DNA of 64,000 nt, taken from contig JANRBR010000011.1 in assembly GCA_030727405.1 (NCBI GenBank), forward strand, positions 101,752 to 165,751, given 5' to 3'. The position numbers and the translations under genes are program-made. The notes below the pieces were generated by a model that did not search any database, was not told the DNA's origin, and was given only the letters and a program-made list of their open reading frames with translations. Source of the stretch: Crocinitomicaceae bacterium (GTDB taxonomy: Bacteria > Bacteroidota > Bacteroidia > Flavobacteriales_D > Crocinitomicaceae). Below, one piece after another: positions 1 through 7,265 of this stretch (position 1 is its first letter; each line of letters opens with the position of its first letter).

Positions 1-1095
1 GCACTGCTTTCACCCATTCTTTCTGGAATTGCAGACGCTGGAGGTAAACGGAAATCGTTTATGCAGTTTTTCTGTTATTTAGGAGCCATTTCTAGTGGAT
101 TGCTTTATTTCTTTCACGCAGATCGATCCTCCGTTGATAGTGGTCCTTTTATGATCGACTGGAGCATACTCGCATTGTTTTTTGGTTCCATTGGTTTTTG
201 GGCAAGCTTGGTTTATTACAATTCTTATTTGCCAGAAATTGCTGAACCAAAAGACCATGACCGCATCAGTGCACGCGGATTTTCCATGGGATACTTAGGT
301 AGCTCCATTCTATTAATCATCATTTTAACCCTGACTGTATTTACAAAGGTCATTCCGATTCGTTTTGCCTTTCCATTGGTCAGTCTTTGGTGGATCAGTT
401 TTGCTACCTATTCGTTCATGCGCCTTCCTAAATCTACCGCAACAAGCAAAGTGGAGGGCAACATCATACTAAAAGGATACAGGGAAGTATATAAAGTATG
501 GAAAGAAATCAACGTCAATATTCCATTAAAACGTTACCTATTTTCCTTCTTTATGTTCAATATGGCTGTACAAACCATCATGGTGATGGCGGTTGCATTT
601 GCCAATAAAGAAGTACGTGGAATCAAACAACAGGACCTGATTATTTCGATTTTAATCATTCAATTCATTGGAATTCTAGGCGCCTATCTCTTGTCCAAAG
701 TTTCGAGTAAAATTGGCAACTTAAAGTCCATTGGAATCGCTATCGTTATTTGGATTGGATTATGTCTTGGTGTGTACTATTTGGTTTATGAACCTTGGCA
801 GTTTTACATTGCCGCAGCGATCGTAGGTTTAGTCATGGGAGGAATACAATCATTGGCTCGATCAACGTATTCCAAATTGCTGCCAGAAACAAAAGACCTA
901 ACATCGTACTTCAGTTTTTACGATTTAGCAGAGAAAATTGGATTAGCGGTGGGAACCTTAACTTTTGGACTAATCGAAGGTTACCTCAACATTCGCACAT
1001 CTATCTTAGCCTTGGTGATCTTCTTCTTCATCGGCTTAGTCATCCTTCTTTTCATACCAAAAACAAAGAATTTACAACATGAGACAACAAATTGA
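1..1095 (+). CDS. MFS transporter, UMF1/Atg22-like family (5' end outside window)
   Basis: This is the C-terminal part of a major facilitator protein of the inner membrane. The frame is open from base 1: the first 20 codons read as LLSPILSGIADAGGKRKSF, a typical MFS loop with a GxxAD..GKRK motif, so the ATG at 61 in the ORF track is internal and the true start lies upstream of the window. About ten hydrophobic segments follow, including GLVMGGIQSLARSTYSKLLP, which resembles the second-half signature of UMF1 (Atg22-like) transporters. The substrate cannot be read from sequence; relatives are often annotated as amino-acid or unspecified exporters. The end overlaps dapD by 17 bp, so the two are probably co-transcribed. 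The family call is fairly secure; the role is unknown. Confidence 0.8.
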   Translation, partial: ALLSPILSGIADAGGKRKSFMQFFCYLGAISSGLLYFFHADRSSVDSGPFMIDWSILALFFGSIGFWASLVYYNSYLPEIAEPKDHDRISARGFSMGYLGSSILLIIILTLTVFTKVIPIRFAFPLVSLWWISFATYSFMRLPKSTATSKVEGNIILKGYREVYKVWKEINVNIPLKRYLFSFFMFNMAVQTIMVMAVAFANKEVRGIKQQDLIISILIIQFIGILGAYLLSKVSSKIGNLKSIGIAIVIWIGLCLGVYYLVYEPWQFYIAAAIVGLVMGGIQSLARSTYSKLLPETKDLTSYFSFYDLAEKIGLAVGTLTFGLIEGYLNIRTSILALVIFFFIGLVILLFIPKTKNLQHETTN

Positions 1096-1888
1096 AGCTG
1101 CATGGGATAACCGTGAATTACTGAAAGACCAAAAAACGATTCAAGCCATTGAAACAGTCATCGAAGAGTTGGATAAAGGACTTCTTCGCGTAGCGGAACC
1201 AGGTGAAAACGGCGAATGGATTGTGAACGAATGGATCAAAAAAGCCGTTGTCATGTACTTCCCCATACGTCAAATGGAAACGATCGAAGTTGGTCCATTT
1301 GAGTTTCACGATAAAATGGCCTTAAAACGAAATTACAAAGAATTAGGGGTACGTGTTGTACCGCATGCGATTGCACGCTACGGCGCTTTTGTTGCACCAG
1401 GAGTAATCATGATGCCATCTTATGTGAATATTGGAGCGTATGTGGATTCTGGAACGATGGTTGACACATGGGCAACAGTAGGAAGCTGTGCGCAGGTTGG
1501 AAAAAACGTCCACTTAAGTGGTGGCGTAGGAATTGGCGGTGTACTAGAACCCTTGCAAGCTGCTCCTGTGATCATAGAAGATGATGCGTTTATTGGATCT
1601 CGTTGCATCGTTGTAGAAGGCGTACGTGTTGGAAAACAAGCAGTACTAGGCGCAAATGTCGTTTTGACGAAATCCACTAAAATCATTGACGTCACAGGAC
1701 CAGAACCAATCGAACACCGCGGATATGTTCCAGAAAGAAGCGTAGTTATTCCAGGAACATACACCAAGGAATTTCCAGCAGGATCTTATCAGGTGCCTTG
1801 TGCCTTAATCATTGGTCAGCGCAAAGCATCTACTGATTTAAAAACTTCTTTGAATGATGCCTTACGAGAACATAATGTCGCCGTATAA
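1079..1888 (+). CDS. dapD: 2,3,4,5-tetrahydropyridine-2,6-dicarboxylate N-succinyltransferase
   Basis: DapD transfers succinyl from succinyl-CoA to tetrahydrodipicolinate in the lysine/meso-diaminopimelate pathway, in the cytoplasm. The 269 residues match the usual length (about 270). Residues 1-90 form the helical N-terminal domain; about 100-200 form the left-handed beta-helix with hexapeptide repeats, including TMVDTWATVGSCAQVGKNVH and GGVLEPLQAAPV, which are nearly invariant in DapD. Asp129 in MVDTW and Glu180 in VVEGV are the likely catalytic residues by family comparison. The start overlaps the upstream MFS gene. dapF of the same pathway lies at 39.4 kb in this window, which indicates that the succinylase route ending in DapF supplies peptidoglycan diaminopimelate. 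Confidence 0.97.
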   Translation: MRQQIEAAWDNRELLKDQKTIQAIETVIEELDKGLLRVAEPGENGEWIVNEWIKKAVVMYFPIRQMETIEVGPFEFHDKMALKRNYKELGVRVVPHAIARYGAFVAPGVIMMPSYVNIGAYVDSGTMVDTWATVGSCAQVGKNVHLSGGVGIGGVLEPLQAAPVIIEDDAFIGSRCIVVEGVRVGKQAVLGANVVLTKSTKIIDVTGPEPIEHRGYVPERSVVIPGTYTKEFPAGSYQVPCALIIGQRKASTDLKTSLNDALREHNVAV

Positions 1889-1904
1889 GCTACCACATTT
1901 TCCA

Positions 1905-2285
1905 ATGGGAGTCAGAAAGGTATTTTACCTTGCGCTTTTTTGCTGTCTTTGGTCGTTTAATACGAAAGCTCAGAGCATCGAAGGAATTTGGACAGAACAT
2001 TGGATTGATAGCGATGTAGATTATGTGGATACCGTGAGTATTGAATTTAAGGATCAAAAACTAGAAATTGAATTGCTTCATTCTGAATTTGACTGGAATC
2101 CGCAATTTGTCAACGAATCATTTGATGGCTCCATTCTAAGATTTCAAGTAAATGCGAATAATGTGACTAACTTTTTCATTTTTCAGCGATCGGATGACCC
2201 GAACCAAATTTTCGGAAAAGTTTACACATGGAAAGGTGAGATTAAACAAGTTTATTTGGTGAGAAAACCAAATGAGAAAGAATAG
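1905..2285 (+). CDS. small secreted protein of unknown function
   Basis: I do not recognise the family. The track ORF begins at 1854 inside dapD, but the third in-frame ATG (1905) gives a clean signal peptide: MGVRKVF followed by a hydrophobic stretch and cleavage near NTKAQS. The mature part is about 100 residues, acidic and beta-rich looking (IEGIWTEHWIDSD, FEIFQRSDDPN-like pattern), like many small periplasmic or surface beta-sandwich proteins of Bacteroidota. It follows dapD directly on the same strand and is probably in its transcript. ATG 1875 is another possible start. No catalytic motif is visible. Confidence 0.6.
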   Translation: MGVRKVFYLALFCCLWSFNTKAQSIEGIWTEHWIDSDVDYVDTVSIEFKDQKLEIELLHSEFDWNPQFVNESFDGSILRFQVNANNVTNFFIFQRSDDPNQIFGKVYTWKGEIKQVYLVRKPNEKE

Positions 2286-2347
2286 TCCGAGGATGTGTTT
2301 TTTCCTTTTCATGACTTTTGTCATTTTTTTCAAACAACTCGATTTAG

Positions 2348-2355
2348 TACCTTTG
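2348..2355 (+). promoter_or_regulatory. putative -7 box (TACCTTTG) upstream of trhO
   Basis: TACCTTTG fits the Bacteroidota sigma-ABfr -7 consensus TAnnTTTG and lies 28 nt before the trhO ATG. No TTG is found at the usual 17-23 nt upstream distance, so the -33 element is weak or absent. Confidence 0.5.
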
Positions 2356-2383
2356 CTTCTGTAATTATTTAATTCAACATAGC

Positions 2384-3472
2384 ATGCAACTGTGGAATAC
2401 ATTAAATAAGGAGGAATTAGAAACGCATTTGCGTGAGGTGGGACATCAATTTATCACCATTTCATTTTACCAATATGCGAAAATTGAGAATCCTCACTTA
2501 TTCAGAGATCACCTATTCTTGATGTGGTCGAAATTAGATGTGGTCGGACGAACATACGTCGCACATGAAGGAATCAATGCACAAATTGCCGTTCCAACAG
2601 AAAACTTAAGTCAGTTTCGCGAAGAATTATACGGCATCGATTTTTTAGATGGTGTTCGACTCAATTTTGCGGTGGATGACTCGGAGGCGGAATTTCCATT
2701 CTTGAAATTAAAAATCAAGGTGCGGGATAAAATACTTGCTGACGGACTCGAAGACACGACCTTCGATGTAACGAACAAAGGAAAGCACCTGAACGCGGCA
2801 GAATTCAACGAGTTAACAGGAAAAGAAGACACCATTCTCATTGACTTCCGAAATCACTACGAATCAGAAGTTGGACATTTCAAAGGTGCAATTCTTCCGG
2901 ATGTGGATACATTTAGGGAATCACTTCCGTACATCGAAGAAATGTATTTGAAAGGAAACGAAGATAAAAATATTGTGATGTATTGCACCGGTGGTGTGCG
3001 CTGCGAGAAAGCTTCTGCTTGGTTTAAACACCGTGGATTTCAAAACGTACATCAATTGGAAGGAGGCATCATTAAATACGCCAACGATGCCAAAGAACAA
3101 GGGATTGAAAATAAATTCATTGGGAAAAACTTCGTATTCGATGAACGTCGAGGTGAACGCATTTCGGAGGACATCATTGCCGTTTGTCATCAATGTGGAA
3201 ATCCTGCCGATACACATACCAATTGCGTGAACGACGCCTGTCATTTGTTGTTCATCCAATGCGATGACTGTAAGTCTAAAATGGAAAATTGTTGCTCATC
3301 GGACTGCCATGATACCATACATTTGCCAGAAGAAATTCAAAAGGAAATGCGCAAAGGAAAAGAGAACAGCAACCGAATTTTCAAAAAAGGTCGATCAAAT
3401 AAACTTCCCTTTAAACACAATCCTGAAAAACCCTTATCTTTGATTGAACTTTCAATCAGAGAAATAGAGTGA
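2384..3472 (+). CDS. trhO: tRNA uridine(34) hydroxylase (rhodanese-domain, UPF0176)
   Basis: TrhO (YceA) uses oxygen to hydroxylate wobble uridine 34 of certain tRNAs to 5-hydroxyuridine, the precursor of cmo5U/mo5U. The N-terminal UPF0176 domain covers about residues 1-115 and contains HEGINAQIAVP. A rhodanese domain follows at about 135-235, with the active Cys201 in CTGGVRCEKAS. The C-terminus carries a Cys-rich cluster (CHQCGNPADTHTNC, CDDC, NCCSSDC) that probably binds zinc, as in longer members of the family, and ends in a basic tail. At 362 residues it has the usual long form. Its stop overlaps the GTG of lgt by 4 bp, so the two are translationally coupled. Confidence 0.93.
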   Translation: MQLWNTLNKEELETHLREVGHQFITISFYQYAKIENPHLFRDHLFLMWSKLDVVGRTYVAHEGINAQIAVPTENLSQFREELYGIDFLDGVRLNFAVDDSEAEFPFLKLKIKVRDKILADGLEDTTFDVTNKGKHLNAAEFNELTGKEDTILIDFRNHYESEVGHFKGAILPDVDTFRESLPYIEEMYLKGNEDKNIVMYCTGGVRCEKASAWFKHRGFQNVHQLEGGIIKYANDAKEQGIENKFIGKNFVFDERRGERISEDIIAVCHQCGNPADTHTNCVNDACHLLFIQCDDCKSKMENCCSSDCHDTIHLPEEIQKEMRKGKENSNRIFKKGRSNKLPFKHNPEKPLSLIELSIREIE

Positions 3473-4326
3473 TTTTAGCAATAAACTGGACCGTTGACTC
3501 GGAAATCATAGATGGCTGGCGAACGCCCAACCTTTATGGATTATTATTTGTAACAGGATTAATTCTTGGTTATTTCGTTGTGAAACGCATGTTCAAACAA
3601 GAACAAATCAGCGATGTTCTTCTAGACAAACTTGTTTGGTTCATGATTCCAGCGACAGTCATTGGCGCACGATTAGGACACGTTTTCTTTTATGGGCCGC
3701 TGTTTGATAACATTCAGAATGGTGTGGTAGTGGATCGCGGTTACTTGTCTCATCCTGCCGATATTTTTAAAATTTGGGAAGGTGGATTGGCCAGTCATGG
3801 AGCCGCAATCGCTATTCTACTCGCACTTTGGTATTATTCGATAAAAGTCATTCATCGTCCTTATTTGTGGATGCTGGACCGTATTTCTGCACCAGTTGCT
3901 ATTGGCGGTACGTTCATTCGCTTGGGTAATTTAGTAAATCATGAAATGGTTGGCGATCCAACAAATGTCCCTTGGGCCTTTAAGTTCCAAAATTATTGGA
4001 ACGATCAATTACACATGTACGATGCAACACCGAGGCATCCGGCACAATTATATGAAGCGATTTGTTACTTCCTTGCATTTTTTATTCTATTGTTTTTGTA
4101 TTGGAAAAAAGAAAAATGGAAGCAACAAGGCTTTATTTTCGGTACTTTCCTCATCTTAATTTTTGGGGCACGTTTTTTCATTGAATTCGTGAAAATTGGT
4201 CAAACTGCTCGTGATTTCGAATGGACCTTAAACACCGGACAACTTTTAAGCATTCCTTTTGTTATTGTAGGAGCGTATTTGATCTTTCGTTCCTCAAAAG
4301 CGAAAGAAACAAATGAAAGAAATTAA
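3469..4326 (+). CDS. lgt: prolipoprotein diacylglyceryl transferase
   Basis: Lgt moves diacylglyceryl from phosphatidylglycerol to the lipobox cysteine of prolipoproteins at the inner membrane, the first step of lipoprotein maturation. The 285-residue protein has about seven membrane segments. Family landmarks are GARLGHVFFY, WEGGLASHGA (the conserved His), the Lgt signature GGTFIRLGNLVNHEMVG, and PRHPAQLYEA. Translation starts at a GTG that overlaps the trhO stop by 4 bp (GTGA). The sequence contains several lipoprotein-like clients (for example the GDPD-like protein at 54.2 kb and the DUF4197 protein at 59.9 kb). Confidence 0.95.
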   Translation: MILAINWTVDSEIIDGWRTPNLYGLLFVTGLILGYFVVKRMFKQEQISDVLLDKLVWFMIPATVIGARLGHVFFYGPLFDNIQNGVVVDRGYLSHPADIFKIWEGGLASHGAAIAILLALWYYSIKVIHRPYLWMLDRISAPVAIGGTFIRLGNLVNHEMVGDPTNVPWAFKFQNYWNDQLHMYDATPRHPAQLYEAICYFLAFFILLFLYWKKEKWKQQGFIFGTFLILIFGARFFIEFVKIGQTARDFEWTLNTGQLLSIPFVIVGAYLIFRSSKAKETNERN

Positions 4327-4369
4327 AAATAAAAAAAGATTGAATCCTCACTTAGTGTAAAAATGACAA

Positions 4370-4403
4370 TTTGTAATTTTATTCAAATTCATTCTTATAT
4401 TTG
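4370..4403 (+). promoter_or_regulatory. promoter of pdhA (TTTG-N22-TATATTTG)
   Basis: A -33 TTTG at 4370-4373 and a -7 TATATTTG at 4396-4403 are 22 nt apart, which fits the Bacteroidota house-keeping promoter. The expected transcript start near 4408 lies downstream of the GTG used by the ORF track at 4403. This decides for the ATG at 4427 as the pdhA start. Confidence 0.75.
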
Positions 4404-4426
4404 TGACCGAAATTAACGGACGTATT

Positions 4427-5479
4427 ATGCCAGCAAAAGCTACAACAAGCACAAAAAAAGCAAGCACTGCTTCTAAATCTGCAGGAAAACCAAAGTTCTC
4501 CAAAGAAACGTACATTAAATGGTACAAGGACATGTTACTCATTCGACGATTCGAAGAGAAAACTGGACAACTATACATTCAGCAAAAGTTTGGTGGTTTT
4601 TGTCACCTTTACATAGGTCAAGAAGCCATCGTTGCAGGGACAGCAAGCGCATGTCAACCCGGCGATAAACACATGACAGCTTACCGCGATCACGCACACC
4701 CAATTGCCTTGGGCACAGATCCACGTGTATTGATGGCCGAACTTTACGGTCGTTCAACTGGATGTTCCAAAGGGAAAGGTGGATCCATGCACTTTTTTGA
4801 TAAAGAAAAAAACTTCATGGGTGGACATGGAATTGTTGGAGCGCAAATTGCCATGGGAGCTGGAGTTGGTTTTGCAGAAAAATACAACGGTACAGATAAT
4901 GTTGCGTTTGTTTCCATGGGTGATGGAGCTGTTCGACAAGGGGCACTTCACGAAACCTTTAACATGGCGATGAATTGGAAACTTCCTGTTATTTTCATCA
5001 TTGAAAACAATAACTACGCAATGGGAACATCCGTGGAACGTACAACGAATGTAACGGACCTTTCGAAAATTGGACTTTCTTACGAAATGCCTTCAAAAGT
5101 AGTGAACGGAATGCGCCCAGAAAGTGTGCATGAAGCGATTGAAGAAGCATGTAACCGCGCTCGTCGTGGCGATGGACCAACTTTATTGGACATACGTACA
5201 TACCGTTACAAAGGACATTCAATGTCTGACCCCCAAAAATACCGTACGAAAGATGAAGTTGCTGAATGGATGGAACAAGATCCAATCGAACATTGTTTGA
5301 AAACAATTCAGGACAACAAATGGTTGAATGAGAAGGAAATTGAAGAAATTTCTGCTTGGGTGAAGAAAGAAGTGGAAGAATCTGTCGAATTTGCTGAAAA
5401 TTCGCCTTATCCAGAAGCACATGAGTTGTACGAAGACGTATACACGCAAACTGATTATCCTTACATCAAAGAATATTAA
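4427..5479 (+). CDS. pdhA: pyruvate dehydrogenase E1 component subunit alpha
   Basis: E1-alpha, together with E1-beta, decarboxylates pyruvate with thiamine diphosphate and passes the acetyl group to the lipoyl arm of E2. The ATG at 4427 is preferred over the track GTG at 4403, which sits inside the promoter -7 box. The N-terminus is a basic Ala/Lys/Ser-rich leader (PAKATTSTKKASTASK), then the catalytic domain starts with YKDMLLIRRFEEK. The thiamine diphosphate motif GDG ... NN is visible as MGDGAVRQGALHE to IENNNYAMGT, and the phosphorylation-loop-like RYKGHSMSDPQKYR is present. The E2 gene pdhC follows after 21 bp. No E1-beta gene lies between or beside them, so pdhB must be elsewhere. Confidence 0.95.
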   Translation: MPAKATTSTKKASTASKSAGKPKFSKETYIKWYKDMLLIRRFEEKTGQLYIQQKFGGFCHLYIGQEAIVAGTASACQPGDKHMTAYRDHAHPIALGTDPRVLMAELYGRSTGCSKGKGGSMHFFDKEKNFMGGHGIVGAQIAMGAGVGFAEKYNGTDNVAFVSMGDGAVRQGALHETFNMAMNWKLPVIFIIENNNYAMGTSVERTTNVTDLSKIGLSYEMPSKVVNGMRPESVHEAIEEACNRARRGDGPTLLDIRTYRYKGHSMSDPQKYRTKDEVAEWMEQDPIEHCLKTIQDNKWLNEKEIEEISAWVKKEVEESVEFAENSPYPEAHELYEDVYTQTDYPYIKEY

Positions 5480-5500
5480 AAACTTAAAATAAAAGAATCC

Positions 5501-6757
5501 ATGGCTGAAATCGTTTACATGCCGAAATTGAGTGATACAATGACCGAAGGGGTTGTTGCAACTTGGAATAAAAATGTGGGTGATACCGTTAAAGCTGGCG
5601 AAGTACTCGCTGAAATCGAAACGGATAAAGCAACCATGGAATTCGAATCTTTTTATGATGGTGTTTTATTACACATCGGTGTTGAAACAGGTAAAGCCGC
5701 ACCAGTAAACAGCATTCTTGCCATTATTGGTCAGGCAGGTGAAGACATTTCTGCTGCATTAGCTAGCGCAGGTGAAAGTGCTCCTAGTCCAGCTGTTGAA
5801 GCACCAAAAACGGAAGCTGCTCCAGCACCGGCACCAGTTGCAACTCCTGTCGCTGCAACCCCAGCACCTGTTGTGACAACTGCTCCAGTATCCAACAATA
5901 ACAATGGACGTGTTTTCGCTTCACCACTAGCGAAAAAACTAGCAAGTGAAAAAGGAATTGACATTCAATCTGTTGCAGGTACAGGTGAAAGCGGTCGAAT
6001 CGTGAAACGCGATGTGGATCATTACACTCCATATACTCCAGCAGAGCGCACATTTAGCGCCGCTCCAAGTGGTGTTGAATCATTCACAGATGAGCCTGTA
6101 AGTCAAATGCGTAAAACCATTGCTCGTCGTTTAGCAGAAAGTAAATTCACTGCTCCGCATTTCTATTTAACCATGGACATCAACATGGATCAAGCCATTT
6201 CTTCTAGAAAAGCCTTGAATAGCTTGGATGGAGTGAAGGTTTCCTTTAACGATTTGGTGGTGAAAGCCGTTGCCATGGCATTGAAACAAAATCCAGGTGT
6301 CAACAGTTCTTGGATGGGTGACTTTATTCGCCGCAACCAACACGTACACATTGGTGTAGCAGTGGCTGTGGAAGATGGATTATTGGTTCCGGTGATTCGT
6401 CATGCTGATACCAAAGGATTGGTTCAGATTTCTGCGGAAGTGCGTGAATACGCTCAAAAAGCAAAAGATAAAAAACTTCAACCAAGCGATTGGGAAGGAA
6501 ATACCTTCACGATTTCAAACCTTGGAATGTTTGGCATTGAATCATTCACGGCAATTGTGAATCCACCAGACAGCTGTATTTTAGCTATCGGAGGCATCAA
6601 GGAAGTTCCTGTAGTTAAAAACGGACAAGTAGTTCCTGGAAACGTAATGAAAGTTACCTTATCATGTGACCACAGAGTGGTAGATGGTGCAACAGGATCC
6701 GCATTTCTTCAAACGTTTAAAACGTACATGGAGAATCCTGCAGCAATGTTGTTGTAA
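5501..6757 (+). CDS. pdhC: pyruvate dehydrogenase E2, dihydrolipoamide acetyltransferase
   Basis: E2 forms the core of the pyruvate dehydrogenase complex and transfers acetyl from lipoamide to CoA. Domains in order are: a single lipoyl domain (about 1-78) with Lys43 in EIETDKATMEFE as the lipoylation site; an Ala/Pro-rich flexible linker (about 90-130); the peripheral subunit-binding domain (about 138-175, FASPLAKKLASEKGID ... GRIVKRDV); and the catalytic domain (about 197-418) ending with the active-site motif DHRVVDGA (His391, Asp395). The length of 418 suits a one-lipoyl E2. The specificity for pyruvate rather than other 2-oxo acids is inferred from the adjacent pdhA. Confidence 0.95.
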   Translation: MAEIVYMPKLSDTMTEGVVATWNKNVGDTVKAGEVLAEIETDKATMEFESFYDGVLLHIGVETGKAAPVNSILAIIGQAGEDISAALASAGESAPSPAVEAPKTEAAPAPAPVATPVAATPAPVVTTAPVSNNNNGRVFASPLAKKLASEKGIDIQSVAGTGESGRIVKRDVDHYTPYTPAERTFSAAPSGVESFTDEPVSQMRKTIARRLAESKFTAPHFYLTMDINMDQAISSRKALNSLDGVKVSFNDLVVKAVAMALKQNPGVNSSWMGDFIRRNQHVHIGVAVAVEDGLLVPVIRHADTKGLVQISAEVREYAQKAKDKKLQPSDWEGNTFTISNLGMFGIESFTAIVNPPDSCILAIGGIKEVPVVKNGQVVPGNVMKVTLSCDHRVVDGATGSAFLQTFKTYMENPAAMLL

Positions 6758-6764
6758 GGATTTT

Positions 6765-7256
6765 TTAAACGTCTTTTCCTATCGAGTGCATGTCATTGTG
6801 GTTTTCCTCGATTTCGTCTTTGACACGTTGAATGGATTTCGTCAAAATGCGAATCTCAGGCGAAGCATGCTTTGCTAGCCAAAACCAACTATTATCCTCA
6901 TGATCTATGGCCAATGCCATGTGATACAATAATTCAAAACCGTTTTTTAACAGCCATTCTTGCGCTTTTAAATTACCCTCTGCCCCATTGATCATCGCCA
7001 TGACATGTGCATAACCATTTTCGATTAACCAATTGCGTGCTTCGTCTTTTAGCAAAACTGCAAAGGTCGCCATGTACAATTCTGGATACCCATTATCCTT
7101 CAACCAAGCTTGAATGTCCTCATTTCCTTCAACCGCTTTGGACCACGCAATTAACACCAAAGACGGGTAATTTATGTCGTGAAGCGGAGCCGCAGCAATT
7201 GGTGTCTTTGCTTGCTCATTGGTTTTCTTTGACGAACTAAAAAGTTTCCTTAACAT
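6765..7256 (-). CDS. uncharacterised protein made of four 25-residue helical repeats
   Basis: I do not recognise a named family. The 163-residue protein is soluble with no signal peptide. After a basic, low-complexity start (MLRKLFSSSKKTNEQ) residues 32-131 form four consecutive units of exactly 25 residues, ending AWLKDNG, NWLIENG, EWLLKNG and WLAKHA. Each unit looks like two short helices joined by a loop with D/N, the second ending in WL..NG. The C-terminal 32 residues are a charged helix (IQRVKDEIEENHND). The start lies 9 bp after the stop of the SpmAB-like gene, so the two form an operon. It ends 7 bp from the convergent pdhC. Repeat architecture suggests a protein-protein interaction role; that is inference. 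Confidence 0.7.
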   Translation of the reverse strand: MLRKLFSSSKKTNEQAKTPIAAAPLHDINYPSLVLIAWSKAVEGNEDIQAWLKDNGYPELYMATFAVLLKDEARNWLIENGYAHVMAMINGAEGNLKAQEWLLKNGFELLYHMALAIDHEDNSWFWLAKHASPEIRILTKSIQRVKDEIEENHNDMHSIGKDV

Positions 7257-7265
7257 CTTACTAAA

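Noticed and set aside
795-1082. 95-residue ORF inside the MFS gene, and similar overlapping ORFs such as 54734-54973, 41029-41212 and 5998-5420 regions
   Set aside because: They lie in other frames or on the other strand of clearly coding genes and have low-complexity or codon-shadow composition with no recognisable domain.
4403-4426. GTG start for pdhA as in the ORF track
   Set aside because: The GTG is the last base of the TATATTTG box onward; a transcript would begin downstream of it. ATG 4427 fits the family.
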